Origin: Treponema sp.
GTDB lineage: Bacteria; Spirochaetota; Spirochaetia; Treponematales; Treponemataceae
Length of the DNA: 64,000 nucleotides
NCBI GenBank assembly: GCA_022510845.1
Contig: JAFLSR010000007.1
Coordinates: 1 to 64,000 of the forward strand
Reading direction: 5' to 3'
In this document: piece by piece, positions 8,937 to 17,584 of the stretch
Layout of the letters: each line of letters opens with the position of its first letter
Numbering within the stretch: the first letter of the stretch is position 1
The notes under the pieces: generated by a model
The model's input: the letters and a program-made list of their open reading frames with translations, nothing else
What the model was told of the DNA's origin: nothing
Database searches by the model: none
Made by a program: the position numbers and the translations under genes

Positions 8937-8965
8937 ATTATACAACAAATCGCAAATTTAATCAA
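8937..8965 (-). promoter_or_regulatory. Promoter of the cyclic-nucleotide-binding gene
   Basis: On the minus strand: TTGATT (8965-8960), 17-bp spacer, TATAAT (8942-8937). It gives a leader of about 80 nt with an SD. Confidence 0.8.
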
Positions 8966-9033
8966 GTGCCACAAGTCGAGTTTGCATTGCGGAAAACGGC
9001 TCATAGCAAAACTTCGCTCCGCGGCAGGAAGCC

Positions 9034-9062
9034 TTGTCCATTAAAAAAAAATCTGCTATAAT
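9034..9062 (+). promoter_or_regulatory. Promoter of the esterase gene, leaderless
   Basis: TTGTCC (9034-9039), 17-bp spacer, TATAAT (9057-9062). The ATG at 9069 begins exactly 6 nt after the -10 box, so +1 should coincide with the start codon. Confidence 0.85.
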
Positions 9063-9068
9063 GTCAAA

Positions 9069-9971
9069 ATGAATAAATTCAAAAAAATGATTTTCGCGTG
9101 TGCCGCAGTTTTCGCGCTTTCGCAGGCGGCGTTCGCAAAAAGTTCCGGCGAAACTGCATCGAAAATCACTCCTGTCACGATAAAAATTTGGAATGGCGTT
9201 CCTTCGATGAAGGGACAATCAACAAAAATGGACTACTACGCGCCCCAAGGCAAAAACACGGGAGCCGCCCTTTTGATATGCCCGGGCGGAAGTTACCATC
9301 ACCTCGGCGTTTTTCATGAAGGAAAGGATGTCGCGCTTTGGGCGGCGCAAAAAGGAATGAGCGGCTTCGTGCTGAAATATCGCGTGAGCGGACACGGACA
9401 CCACCACCCCGCCATGCTGGAGGATGTTCAGCGCGCAATCCAAATCATACGCGAGAACGCCGCAGAATACGGAATCGACACGAACAAAATCGGCGCAATC
9501 GGCTTTTCTGCGGGCGGGCATTTGGTGCTGATGGCAGAAGTTTTCGGGCGCGAATCGGAATTGGAAAAACTCGGAATCAAAACGAATGTCTCGCTTGCGC
9601 CGAATTTCATAATGCCGATTTATCCTGTGGTTTCGATGCAGGACGACATCGCGCACAAGCGTTCGCGCAACAGCCTTTTGCACAAAGACCAAAGCGATGA
9701 GCGCAAAACGCTTTTTTCGATGGAGATGCAAGCGCACAAAATAAAATGCCCTGTCTTTCTGCTTGCGGCAAAGGACGACGCCACAGTGAACTACATCAAC
9801 TCCGAGCGGCTTTCGGCTGCCATGGCGCGAGAAGGAGTGAAAAGCAAATTCATCCTGCGCGAAAGTGGCGGGCACGGATTCGGCATGGGAAACAACGACT
9901 TCGTGCATTCCACAAAATGGAATGACGAATGGCTTTGGCCGTGGCTTGAAGAGACAGTTTTAGGCAGATAA
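9069..9971 (+). CDS. Secreted alpha/beta-hydrolase (esterase/acetyl esterase type)
   Basis: 300 aa; Sec signal peptide at residues 1-23 (ending QAAFA). The alpha/beta-hydrolase hallmarks appear in order: oxyanion loop CPGGSYHHLG (about residue 72), nucleophile elbow GFSAGGHL (about 145), acid AKDDATV (about 238) and catalytic His in ESGGHGFG (about 270). The CPGGxY...GFSAGG pattern resembles bacterial esterases acting on acetylated polysaccharides (BD-FAE/AXE-like), so a role in carbohydrate deacetylation is plausible. There is no SD, and a leaderless transcript is predicted. The gene is divergent from the cNMP-binding gene and convergent with lon. Confidence 0.85.
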   Translation: MNKFKKMIFACAAVFALSQAAFAKSSGETASKITPVTIKIWNGVPSMKGQSTKMDYYAPQGKNTGAALLICPGGSYHHLGVFHEGKDVALWAAQKGMSGFVLKYRVSGHGHHHPAMLEDVQRAIQIIRENAAEYGIDTNKIGAIGFSAGGHLVLMAEVFGRESELEKLGIKTNVSLAPNFIMPIYPVVSMQDDIAHKRSRNSLLHKDQSDERKTLFSMEMQAHKIKCPVFLLAAKDDATVNYINSERLSAAMAREGVKSKFILRESGGHGFGMGNNDFVHSTKWNDEWLWPWLEETVLGR

Positions 9972-10075
9972 AATTGCGCAATTCCGTTTCCGTGAATTCC
10001 TATTGAAGCAAAGAGGCGATTTTGGAAAATGAAGGCGCGTCGTGCGAACGGTTTGCGCGGCGCACCTTGCGATTC

Positions 10076-12463
10076 CTAAAAAACGCTTTCGATTACCTGC
10101 GAGACTTCCGTAACAGGAATGAATTTTATTCCTGCCTTTACGCGCTCTGGGGTTTCTTCCAAGTCGCGCTCGTTCGGCTTTGGAATCAAAATCGTTTTGA
10201 TGCCGTTCCGCTTTGCCGCGACAGTCTTTTCGCGAAGCCCGCCAATCGGAAGGACTTGGCCTGTAAGGGAAAGTTCTCCAGTCATCGCAAGATTCGGCTT
10301 TATGGTCTTGCCTGAAAAAAGCGAAACGAAAGTCGTCGCCATCGTGATTCCTGCGGAAGGACCGTCTTTGGGAGTTGCGCCTTCGGGAATATGCAGGTGA
10401 ACCGTGTTCTCATCGAACCAAGACGCGTCCTTCATTCCGTTCGACACGACATAACGCCTTGCCCAATTGAACGCAATCCGCGCGCTTTCCTGCATCACAT
10501 CTCCCATCTGTCCTGTAAGTTCCAAGCCGCCGCTTTTTGAAGGGAACGAAACCGCCTCAAGCAAAAGCGTGTCCCCTCCCATGCTTGTCCAAGCAAGCCC
10601 GATTGCAGTGCCAGGCTTTTTCGCGCGCTTTATCGTGCTTTCGTCAAAAACAGGCTTTCCCAAATATTCGTGCAAGTCGGGCGAATCAACGGTATAAGTT
10701 TTTTCAGTCTCGCCCTCGTTCAGCATCTTCGTCACAATCTTGCGGTTTATCTTGTCCAACGCCTTTTCAAAACTTCGTACCCCCGCCTCGCGCGCGTATT
10801 CTTCCGCGATGGAAACCAAAACGGATTTTGTGTACTTGACTTGATTTTTTTTGAGTCCGTTCTTGGCGAGATTTTTCGGAATGAGGTAGTGCCGCGCAAT
10901 CTCGATTTTTTCCTGATCGATGTAGCCAGGAATTTGTATGATTTCCGCGCGATCCATCAGAGGAGACGGAATGGAATCGAGCGTGTTGGCAGTGAGAATG
11001 AAGAAAACGTCGCTCACATCGAACGGCAAGTCCAAATAGTTGTCGCGGAAAGAAACGTTCTGTTCAGGGTCTAGCACTTCGAGAAGCGCGCTTGCAGGAT
11101 CGCCCTGATAGCTCTGTCCCATCTTGTCCACTTCGTCAATGAGGAAGACGGGCGAACGTGTCTTCGCAATTTTGAGGCCTTGAATTATCTTGCCGGGCAT
11201 CGCGCCGATATAGGTGCGGCGGTGTCCTTTTATTTCCGCCTCGTCGCGCATTCCGCCCACGGAAAACCTGAAAAACGGCTTTCCCATCGCGTTCGCAATC
11301 GAATGGCCGACGCTGGTTTTTCCTACGCCCGGAGGTCCAACCAAAAGCAGAATCGAGCCTTTGTTGTCCTTTTTGAGTTTCCGCACGGCAAGGAATTCGA
11401 TTATGCGCTTTTTCACGTCGTCAAGCCCGTAATGCTCGCGGTCGAGAATTTTTTTCGCGTCATGCAAATCGTAGTCTTTCTGCGCCTCTTCGTGCCAAGG
11501 AAGAAGCGTGACAAGTTCAAGGTAGTTGCGCGTGCCGATGTATTCGGGAGAATTCGGATCCATCATCTGGAATTTGGAAAGTTCGCTTTCCACGGTTTCC
11601 TTTATCTCGCCTTCGAAATTCAACGCCTCGATTTTTTCTTTGAATTTCTTGTAATCGTTGACATTGCCTTCCGCATCCGTGCCGAGTTCTTCCTGAATGA
11701 ATTTCATCTCTTCGCGCAGGAAATAGTTGCGCTGATTTTTTTCCACGCGCTCGTTTATTTCGTGCTGGATTTTCTTTTGGATGCGCAGGAGTTCCTGTTC
11801 TTTTTTGATATGGACGAGAACCAGTTCCATGCGCTGGCGCACGTTCGCGGTTTCAAGGATTTTTTGCTGGTCGGCTTTTTCGATGTTCAAAATTGAAGCG
11901 ATGAAATCCGCGATTTTTCCGGGATGGTCGATGTTCACCATGTTGACGCGCATTTCTTCGCTGAACATCGGGTTGTTTTCGCTGATTTCCTTCATCTCGC
12001 TGATGAGCGCGCGGGTGAGCGCCTTCACTTGGAAAGTGTCGTCCTCCTCGTCCTCAAGATAAGTTACCGTGGCGACGATAGGGCTTCCTTCGTGAAGCAC
12101 AGAGCGGATTTTGAAACGTTTGACGGTGGAAATGAAAATGTTGATTCCGCCGTCCGGCAAATTTATTTTTCGGATTATGCGCGCGGCGCATCCCACGGCG
12201 AAAATGTTTTTCGCGCTGCTTTTTTCATCGTCATTTTTTACGAGCGAGATTCCCAAAAACCCGCCGTCCTTCGCGGCCTGTTCCACAGTCTTTTGGTCGG
12301 CGTCGTTCGTAATTTGAAGCGGCGTAAAGATGCCCGGAAAAATCGGCCGTCCTTGGATGGGAAGGATGTTGAGCGTAGGAGGAAGCGCGTGTTCCACAGG
12401 CAGCACCGCGCTGAATGGATTTTCGTTCGCGATATTATTTTCGTTCTTTTTCTTTTTAGCCAT
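10076..12463 (-). CDS. lon: ATP-dependent protease La
   Basis: 795-aa cytosolic AAA+ serine protease that degrades misfolded and regulatory proteins. The N-terminal substrate-binding domain starts near residue 30 (LNILPIQGRPIFPGIFTPL). The coiled-coil region has the typical EINERVEKNQRNYFLREEM. Walker A is GPPGVGKT (about residue 378) and Walker B is PVFLIDEVDKM. The protease domain has the Ser-Lys dyad: catalytic Ser in PKDGPSAGI and Lys in GGLREKTVAA. The length is normal. The promoter is leaderless type. Confidence 0.97.
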   Translation of the reverse strand: MAKKKKNENNIANENPFSAVLPVEHALPPTLNILPIQGRPIFPGIFTPLQITNDADQKTVEQAAKDGGFLGISLVKNDDEKSSAKNIFAVGCAARIIRKINLPDGGINIFISTVKRFKIRSVLHEGSPIVATVTYLEDEEDDTFQVKALTRALISEMKEISENNPMFSEEMRVNMVNIDHPGKIADFIASILNIEKADQQKILETANVRQRMELVLVHIKKEQELLRIQKKIQHEINERVEKNQRNYFLREEMKFIQEELGTDAEGNVNDYKKFKEKIEALNFEGEIKETVESELSKFQMMDPNSPEYIGTRNYLELVTLLPWHEEAQKDYDLHDAKKILDREHYGLDDVKKRIIEFLAVRKLKKDNKGSILLLVGPPGVGKTSVGHSIANAMGKPFFRFSVGGMRDEAEIKGHRRTYIGAMPGKIIQGLKIAKTRSPVFLIDEVDKMGQSYQGDPASALLEVLDPEQNVSFRDNYLDLPFDVSDVFFILTANTLDSIPSPLMDRAEIIQIPGYIDQEKIEIARHYLIPKNLAKNGLKKNQVKYTKSVLVSIAEEYAREAGVRSFEKALDKINRKIVTKMLNEGETEKTYTVDSPDLHEYLGKPVFDESTIKRAKKPGTAIGLAWTSMGGDTLLLEAVSFPSKSGGLELTGQMGDVMQESARIAFNWARRYVVSNGMKDASWFDENTVHLHIPEGATPKDGPSAGITMATTFVSLFSGKTIKPNLAMTGELSLTGQVLPIGGLREKTVAAKRNGIKTILIPKPNERDLEETPERVKAGIKFIPVTEVSQVIESVF

Positions 12464-12471
12464 ATATTTTT

Positions 12472-12500
12472 AATATACAAAAAAAAGCGGGAATAGTCAA
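12472..12500 (-). promoter_or_regulatory. Promoter of lon, near-leaderless
   Basis: Minus strand: TTGACT (12500-12495), 17-bp spacer, TATATT (12477-12472), then 8 nt to the ATG. No SD and no visible HrcA (CIRCE) operator. Confidence 0.8.
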
Positions 12501-12502
12501 AT

Positions 12503-12566
12503 ATTAAAAATTGTCGCCGAAATAGGGCGACAATTTTTAATGTCGAGTTTTGCAAGGCAAAACTTG
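12503..12566 (-). repeat. Mosaic hairpin element, copy 4 (H3-H4, reverse orientation)
   Basis: H4 has 16-nt arms (12503-12518 and 12526-12541; ATTAAAAATTGTCGCC and its complement) around a 7-nt loop. H3 (12543-12566; CGAGTTTTGC / GCAAAACTTG) adjoins it. H4 ends 2 bp from the lon -35 box. It lies between divergent genes, so it is not a simple 3' terminator. Confidence 0.75.
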
Positions 12567-12647
12567 CTTATTGCAATGCCCGCTCGCGCAGACGAATTTG
12601 AACGCCGCAAAATCTTGCGACGAGGAACTAAAATTTTCACTTCCGCT

Positions 12648-12706
12648 GGGGCTAGCCTCTGGTCGCAAGGAAATCCTTGCTATCGAGTTTCGCTTTGCGA
12701 AACTCG
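12648..12706 (-). repeat. Second mosaic module (TCCCCAGCGG - GCAAGG hairpin - H3)
   Basis: In plus orientation: CTTCCGCTGGGG, then a GCAAGGaaatCCTTGC hairpin, then the H3 hairpin CGAGTTTCG / CGAAACTCG (12684-12706). The same order recurs, inverted, near 31.8 kb and 61.4 kb. Confidence 0.65.
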
Positions 12707-12750
12707 CGGAGGCAGGCTCGCAATAGGCTTCAAAAAAAATCGATAATTCA

Positions 12751-12778
12751 TTGGCTTTTTTTGAAATTTTGGTATAAT
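12751..12778 (+). promoter_or_regulatory. Promoter of the GPH symporter gene, leaderless
   Basis: TTGGCT (12751-12756), 16-bp spacer, TATAAT (12773-12778). The ATG at 12785 follows after 6 nt. Confidence 0.8.
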
Positions 12779-12784
12779 GAAAAT

Positions 12785-14140
12785 ATGAGTTTTCAAAAAT
12801 CGCTTTCGCGCGCAAAGATGTGGTGCTACGCAATGGGGCAACTCGGTTGGGCGGCGCTTTCGGGAATCGTAGGCTCGTGGCTCGTGTATTTTTATCAGCC
12901 GGATGACGCGGCTTTAAAAGAAGGAATGAAAATCTTCGTTCCGCAGGGGCGCATTTTTTTCGGCGCGCTAACAATCATCGGGATGATAACCGCAGCGGGG
13001 AGAATCTTCGATGCCGTGACGGACCCGCTCGTAGGAAACTGGTCGGACAACTGCCACTCTCGGCTGGGAAGGCGCATTCCGTTTTTGCGGGCGGCGGCAG
13101 TTCCTCTTGGACTTGCGACGCTTTTGATTTTTTTTCCGCCAGTTCAGCGTTTGAGCGGAATGAATTCGGCATGGCTTTTTGTATTCGTCATTTTGTATTA
13201 CTTCCTCATCACTTGCTACAGCACGCCGTACACTTCGCTTTTGGCTGAACTCGCGCACACTCAAGAAGAAAAGTTGAAAATCTCCACGTGCATTTCGCTT
13301 ACATATATTGTTGGAATTGCATTGGGCTACACTGCCCCGATAATTTGGGGAGGGTTCGCATCGCAAGGAATGGAGCGGACTTCCGCGATAAAGGCGGCGT
13401 TCGCAATTCTCTGCGCGGTGGCGACGGTGTGTATGCTGATTCCCGCGTTCACGATAAACGAAAGGGAATACAGCCAAATCGAAAGTTCGGAAAACACGAT
13501 GCTTGCATCTCTTTTGAAGACGTTCGCGAACAAGGACTTCCGCATTTTTGTAATGCAAGACGCAATTTATTTTCTCGCACTCACGATGTTCCAGACCGGG
13601 CTTCCGTTTTTCGTGACTTCGCTTTTGCAACTCCCCGAACAATACGCCTCACAGATATTCATCGCGCTCACTGCCACATCGCTATTGTTCTATCCGCTGA
13701 TAAATTTTCTCGCGCGCAAATTCGGAAAAAAGAAAGTTGTGTTGGCGGCGTTCGCATTCTTTTTTGTGGATTTTCTTTTCACCGGATTTTGCGGGAAAAA
13801 CATCCCGATTCCGAACGGAGCGCAGGCGGCACTCATCGTGGCATTGGGCGCGTTTCCGATTGCGGCGTTCGGGATTCTGCCGCAGGCGATGGTAGCCGAC
13901 ATCGCGCAACACGAAAACGCTTCCACCGGAGAAAACCGCACGGGAATGTTTTTCGCGGCGAGAACATTCGCGTTCAAACTTGGACAAAGCGCGGCGATGA
14001 TTGTCTTCACGAGCCTTGCCACCATTTCTTCGGCGAACGCGCTTGGCTACAGAATCGTTGCGGCGGCGGCTTCGGCGTGTTGTGCGCTGGGAGCACTGAT
14101 ACTTTCATTTTTCAATGAAAGAAAAATTCTCGGCAAGTGA
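12785..14140 (+). CDS. MFS transporter, glycoside-pentoside-hexuronide (GPH) cation symporter type
   Basis: 451-aa inner-membrane transporter with about 12 hydrophobic segments. GPH-family signs are KMWCYAMGQLGWAALSG at the start, the loop DAVTDPLVGNWSDNCHSRLGRR after TM2-TM3, and a later repeat around GFGILPQ/GAFPIAAFGILPQAMVADIA. Members import mono-, di- or oligosaccharides with H+ or Na+; the substrate cannot be read from sequence. The gene stands alone, with a leaderless-type promoter and no SD. It converges on lptD with a 15-bp gap. Confidence 0.85.
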   Translation: MSFQKSLSRAKMWCYAMGQLGWAALSGIVGSWLVYFYQPDDAALKEGMKIFVPQGRIFFGALTIIGMITAAGRIFDAVTDPLVGNWSDNCHSRLGRRIPFLRAAAVPLGLATLLIFFPPVQRLSGMNSAWLFVFVILYYFLITCYSTPYTSLLAELAHTQEEKLKISTCISLTYIVGIALGYTAPIIWGGFASQGMERTSAIKAAFAILCAVATVCMLIPAFTINEREYSQIESSENTMLASLLKTFANKDFRIFVMQDAIYFLALTMFQTGLPFFVTSLLQLPEQYASQIFIALTATSLLFYPLINFLARKFGKKKVVLAAFAFFFVDFLFTGFCGKNIPIPNGAQAALIVALGAFPIAAFGILPQAMVADIAQHENASTGENRTGMFFAARTFAFKLGQSAAMIVFTSLATISSANALGYRIVAAAASACCALGALILSFFNERKILGK

Positions 14141-14155
14141 AAATCGCCCACCGTA

Positions 14156-17100
14156 TCAATCGCTGTCGCTTCCGTTCAAAACAAATTCGCCGTATTTGTC
14201 TTCAATCTTCGTCTTGAAACTGTCCATCGGCCGCCACACCACCGAAAGCGAAAAGTACGGCGAAAAGTCATAGCGGCGTTTGTTGCCGCTTTCGGTTACA
14301 AGGCGGGGTTCTATTTTGAAACGGCACTTGAAATCCCAATCGTGCAAATCGTGCATCATTGTAATCTCAAGCGATTTCAACTTGAAGCCACTGGACTTGC
14401 GGAGCGCCTCGTCGTCGAAGCGGAATCCGTTTATCAAGTCAACAATCGGGTTTGTTTCGCCCGGGATTCTTCCGGGATGCCCAGCCGCTTTTTGGAAATA
14501 CCTGTACACCACATCGTTGCGGCTGGTCGCAGAAAATTTCAAATAGAACGCCCTGTTCAGCCTGAAAGTGAGTGACGGCGAAAATATGAAATAGGAGTTA
14601 GTCGGACGAACGAAATCATACACGAAACTCGTGTCAAGTCCTGGAGCCACTTCAACGCGATTCTTCCACGCCTTGAATTTTTGGGAAGTGGAAGTGTATG
14701 CGATGCTCGCCGAGTACGGAACGAATTCCTTTTCGGTTTTTTCCACCCATCCATTTTCTTCGTCAAAGTCATACAGGTTGGTGTAACGCATCGTGTACGC
14801 CGCTTGAAGTCCCTTGTATGAAAGGGCCGCCTTGAAAGAGTCCGCATAGCGTTCTTCGATTTCGTAATTGAAGGACTGAGTGATTTTTAATTTTGAATCT
14901 AGGAGATCCACGGCGAGCGCTTGACGGAACGGCTCTTTTCTCCAAGTGTCGTCAGTGAGGCTCACTTGCGAAACTCCAGTTTCCGCGCTAAAGGAAACGT
15001 ATGGAAACTTCAAATTGAGCATGGCGTAATATTTGTTCACTTGGGGAGGAAGAGTCGCAGTGAGCACGAGCGACTGCGAAAATTTTTCGCCAAGTTCGTT
15101 CGTGGCAAGAGTAGCGTTCAACGTGTGGGAAGTGAGCGAATCCGCGTCGCTCCAATCCACCGTAAGAAAATCCCATTCAGGATTCTCCGCGTCGCCGATG
15201 AATTCAGTGCGCAACCATTTTATGCTCGTGTTCCACGAAATGCCCGTGTCCTTGAAATTCGGATAATAGATGAACGGCTTGAATGAAAAAGTGTTCGTGT
15301 TCACGATGTCGAAGTACGAAGCCCTGTAGTCCGTTTCCTGCAAACTTTTTTTTGACGAATCCGAATAGCCGCCGGCCTCCGTGTCGTCAGAAATGTACGG
15401 ATGCCGCTGATAAAGCGAATCCATTCTGAGCGAATTGGTCATTCCCAAAAAATTGTTTTTTAGCGAAAGCGACTGGTCGAACGAAAGCGGCGCTTTGAAC
15501 TGAACGTATGTTGATTTCGACTTGTTCCAATCAAAGTCGTCGGCGGTCTTAAAAGGCTCGGAAGCATAAGAAACTTGCGAAGTAAAATCGGGATTGAACG
15601 AATATTTCAAGTCATAGGCAAATTGAGTAACGGAAGCAATGAACGAGTTCGAAAAGGCAAGTTCGGGAAGGAGTTCCTCGCCGGAAAAAAGTTCCTCGGA
15701 ATCCTCCGCGTCATCCTCCTCGCCTTCCGAATCCTCGGAAAAAAAATCTGGTGCGTCCAATTCCAGCGCGAGAGCCTTTTCGGATTTTTTTGCGGAATTC
15801 CTTTTTACCGAAGTGGAATAGATTGTGCCCCCTGCCCTCACAGCGAATTTCAAAGGCGTTATTGTGGACGGATAGAAGAATTTTCGCGTGGGAGTCACCG
15901 CGCTCCATTTTTCGTCATAATCATCGCCAAAGTCCGCATCCTTTTCCGCAAAAAGAACTGTCGTGCTGAACGAACTGAGCGAAAGCGTTTCCAAATATGG
16001 CTTTACGGCATCGGGAAGTTTTACGTTGTATGAAATGTTGCTGTTCCAACTGAACGAAGTGATTTCCGCCGCCTCGAATTTTTCAAGTTCCGTGCGAGTG
16101 CTGTTATCTATTGTCGGGCCGTCAAGCAGGTATGAAAACCAGTCCATGGTCTCGCCCCTGTCAGCAAAATCATAGTTGAAGAACGGATCGGAATAAATCG
16201 GAACGTCGAGCGAATAGGAAAAGGGCTTCGAGCCAGAAATTTTTACCCCTCCTTTGTAACGGAACGGCAGTTTGAATCCCATGAAATTAGACTTGTCCTT
16301 GTAGCGCGTGCCGTCTGGGGCATAAGGCAGATAAATCGAAGTCGAATCGTCTTGAAAGACGCTGTTGGAAAATCCGAAGACGAGGCTTGCCTCCACGGTG
16401 GGCGCGGCGTTTTTCGGATGGAACACTCCGTCAATTCCAGTGGAAAAGCCGAGGTTGGAATACCAGTCAATCATAAATTTCAGATGGTCGGTCGTGTCGC
16501 CTTTGTATTCAGTGTCGAGATTGTGCAGAATCAAGCCTTCGCGCACTTGATCCATGAGCTTAGTCGGTTTTATCAAACTGAAATAATCCGCAAGCACATT
16601 GTCTTCGCCTCCCTCCGAATCAGAGTCGCTTGAATTTTCCAGCGGCTTTCTTCCGTACAAATATGTCGTGGTCTGAAAATAAAATCCCGAGCGGTTCCTG
16701 TAGCCAAAGACCGGATTGAAAATCAGTTCGTCCTTGGGATAATAAAACGCGGGCAAATAGAACACGGGAAGCGCGCCAACATATACAAGTCCGTTCAAAA
16801 AGGCGAATTCGTTGCCAGGCAAAAGCCAGATGCGAGAAGCCCTGATTGTCCAATGCGGATTATCGTCCTCGTCGCAAAAAGTGAGCCTGCCGTTCTTGAA
16901 TGCGACAGTGCCCGAATCGTCGCGCGCAAAGAGGTCGGAAAAAACGCTGATTTTAGAGCCGGACGGCAAGTTGATTGCGTTGCTTTCCGCGCGGACCACG
17001 CGCGAATTGTCGAACACGCCCTCAAGCGTCGCCGTGTTGAACAAAAGCGTATCGCTCGTGACGGTCTGTGTCGAGCCGTTCTTTTCCGTCTGTTCGAGCC

Positions 17101-17584
17101 GCACCGCGCCTTCGGCGAAAAGCATTTCGCGTGCCCGATTGAAAGAAACCCTGTCGGCGGAAATTATGGTTTTCACCGCGCCTTTTTCCACGGAAATTTT
17201 CACGTTGCCTTCGAAAGTCAAAAGGTCGTCGCCATTCGCCTCGTCCTTTTTGTTGCCCGAAGTAAGCGCGTTCATTATCGTAATCAGAGTCTTTTCGCTT
17301 TTTTCTTCGGGGGATTCTTCTGAATTTTCTTCGGCGGCCTCAGCCTTTCTTTCCGCGCGAGTTTTTCGGCGAGCGGGCTTGGCTTCGCTTTCCGAATTTT
17401 CGGAAGCACTCTCGTCCGCAGAATCTGCATTTGAATTTTCAGCCGAAATCGCATCCGTGGGATTCAATTCGGATTCCAAACCTTGGGGCGAATCCTGCGC
17501 ATGAACCATCGCCGCCAAACACAACTGCGCGAAAAAAGCGAGAAGAAAAAATTTTTGAAAACGTTTCAGTCTTTTTCCAGCCAC
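14156..17584 (-). CDS. lptD: LptD-like outer-membrane lipid/LPS assembly protein
   Basis: 1142 aa. Signal peptide at residues 1-29, then a Glu/Ser/Ala-rich low-complexity linker (about 30-105). An OstA-like domain follows (about 115-240; DLLTFEGNVKISVE, MLFAEGAVRLEQ). A very long C-terminal barrel region contains the LptD-type segment VYVGALPVFYLPAFYYPKD. In proteobacteria LptD inserts LPS into the outer membrane; treponemes generally lack classical LPS, so the cargo is probably another lipid or glycolipid. It starts at GTG, overlapping the end of uvrA by 19 nt with no good SD, so translational coupling is likely. lptC/A/B lie about 16 kb away. Confidence 0.85.
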   Translation of the reverse strand: MAGKRLKRFQKFFLLAFFAQLCLAAMVHAQDSPQGLESELNPTDAISAENSNADSADESASENSESEAKPARRKTRAERKAEAAEENSEESPEEKSEKTLITIMNALTSGNKKDEANGDDLLTFEGNVKISVEKGAVKTIISADRVSFNRAREMLFAEGAVRLEQTEKNGSTQTVTSDTLLFNTATLEGVFDNSRVVRAESNAINLPSGSKISVFSDLFARDDSGTVAFKNGRLTFCDEDDNPHWTIRASRIWLLPGNEFAFLNGLVYVGALPVFYLPAFYYPKDELIFNPVFGYRNRSGFYFQTTTYLYGRKPLENSSDSDSEGGEDNVLADYFSLIKPTKLMDQVREGLILHNLDTEYKGDTTDHLKFMIDWYSNLGFSTGIDGVFHPKNAAPTVEASLVFGFSNSVFQDDSTSIYLPYAPDGTRYKDKSNFMGFKLPFRYKGGVKISGSKPFSYSLDVPIYSDPFFNYDFADRGETMDWFSYLLDGPTIDNSTRTELEKFEAAEITSFSWNSNISYNVKLPDAVKPYLETLSLSSFSTTVLFAEKDADFGDDYDEKWSAVTPTRKFFYPSTITPLKFAVRAGGTIYSTSVKRNSAKKSEKALALELDAPDFFSEDSEGEEDDAEDSEELFSGEELLPELAFSNSFIASVTQFAYDLKYSFNPDFTSQVSYASEPFKTADDFDWNKSKSTYVQFKAPLSFDQSLSLKNNFLGMTNSLRMDSLYQRHPYISDDTEAGGYSDSSKKSLQETDYRASYFDIVNTNTFSFKPFIYYPNFKDTGISWNTSIKWLRTEFIGDAENPEWDFLTVDWSDADSLTSHTLNATLATNELGEKFSQSLVLTATLPPQVNKYYAMLNLKFPYVSFSAETGVSQVSLTDDTWRKEPFRQALAVDLLDSKLKITQSFNYEIEERYADSFKAALSYKGLQAAYTMRYTNLYDFDEENGWVEKTEKEFVPYSASIAYTSTSQKFKAWKNRVEVAPGLDTSFVYDFVRPTNSYFIFSPSLTFRLNRAFYLKFSATSRNDVVYRYFQKAAGHPGRIPGETNPIVDLINGFRFDDEALRKSSGFKLKSLEITMMHDLHDWDFKCRFKIEPRLVTESGNKRRYDFSPYFSLSVVWRPMDSFKTKIEDKYGEFVLNGSDSD

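Noticed and set aside
7791..9044. A 417-codon open frame antisense to the cyclic-nucleotide-binding gene
   Set aside because: It crosses two divergent promoters and has no recognisable domain; the opposite strand carries clear cNMP motifs.
12503..12541. Ordinary rho-independent terminator
   Set aside because: It lies between divergent genes (lon and the symporter), with no gene ending at it; it belongs to the mosaic element.
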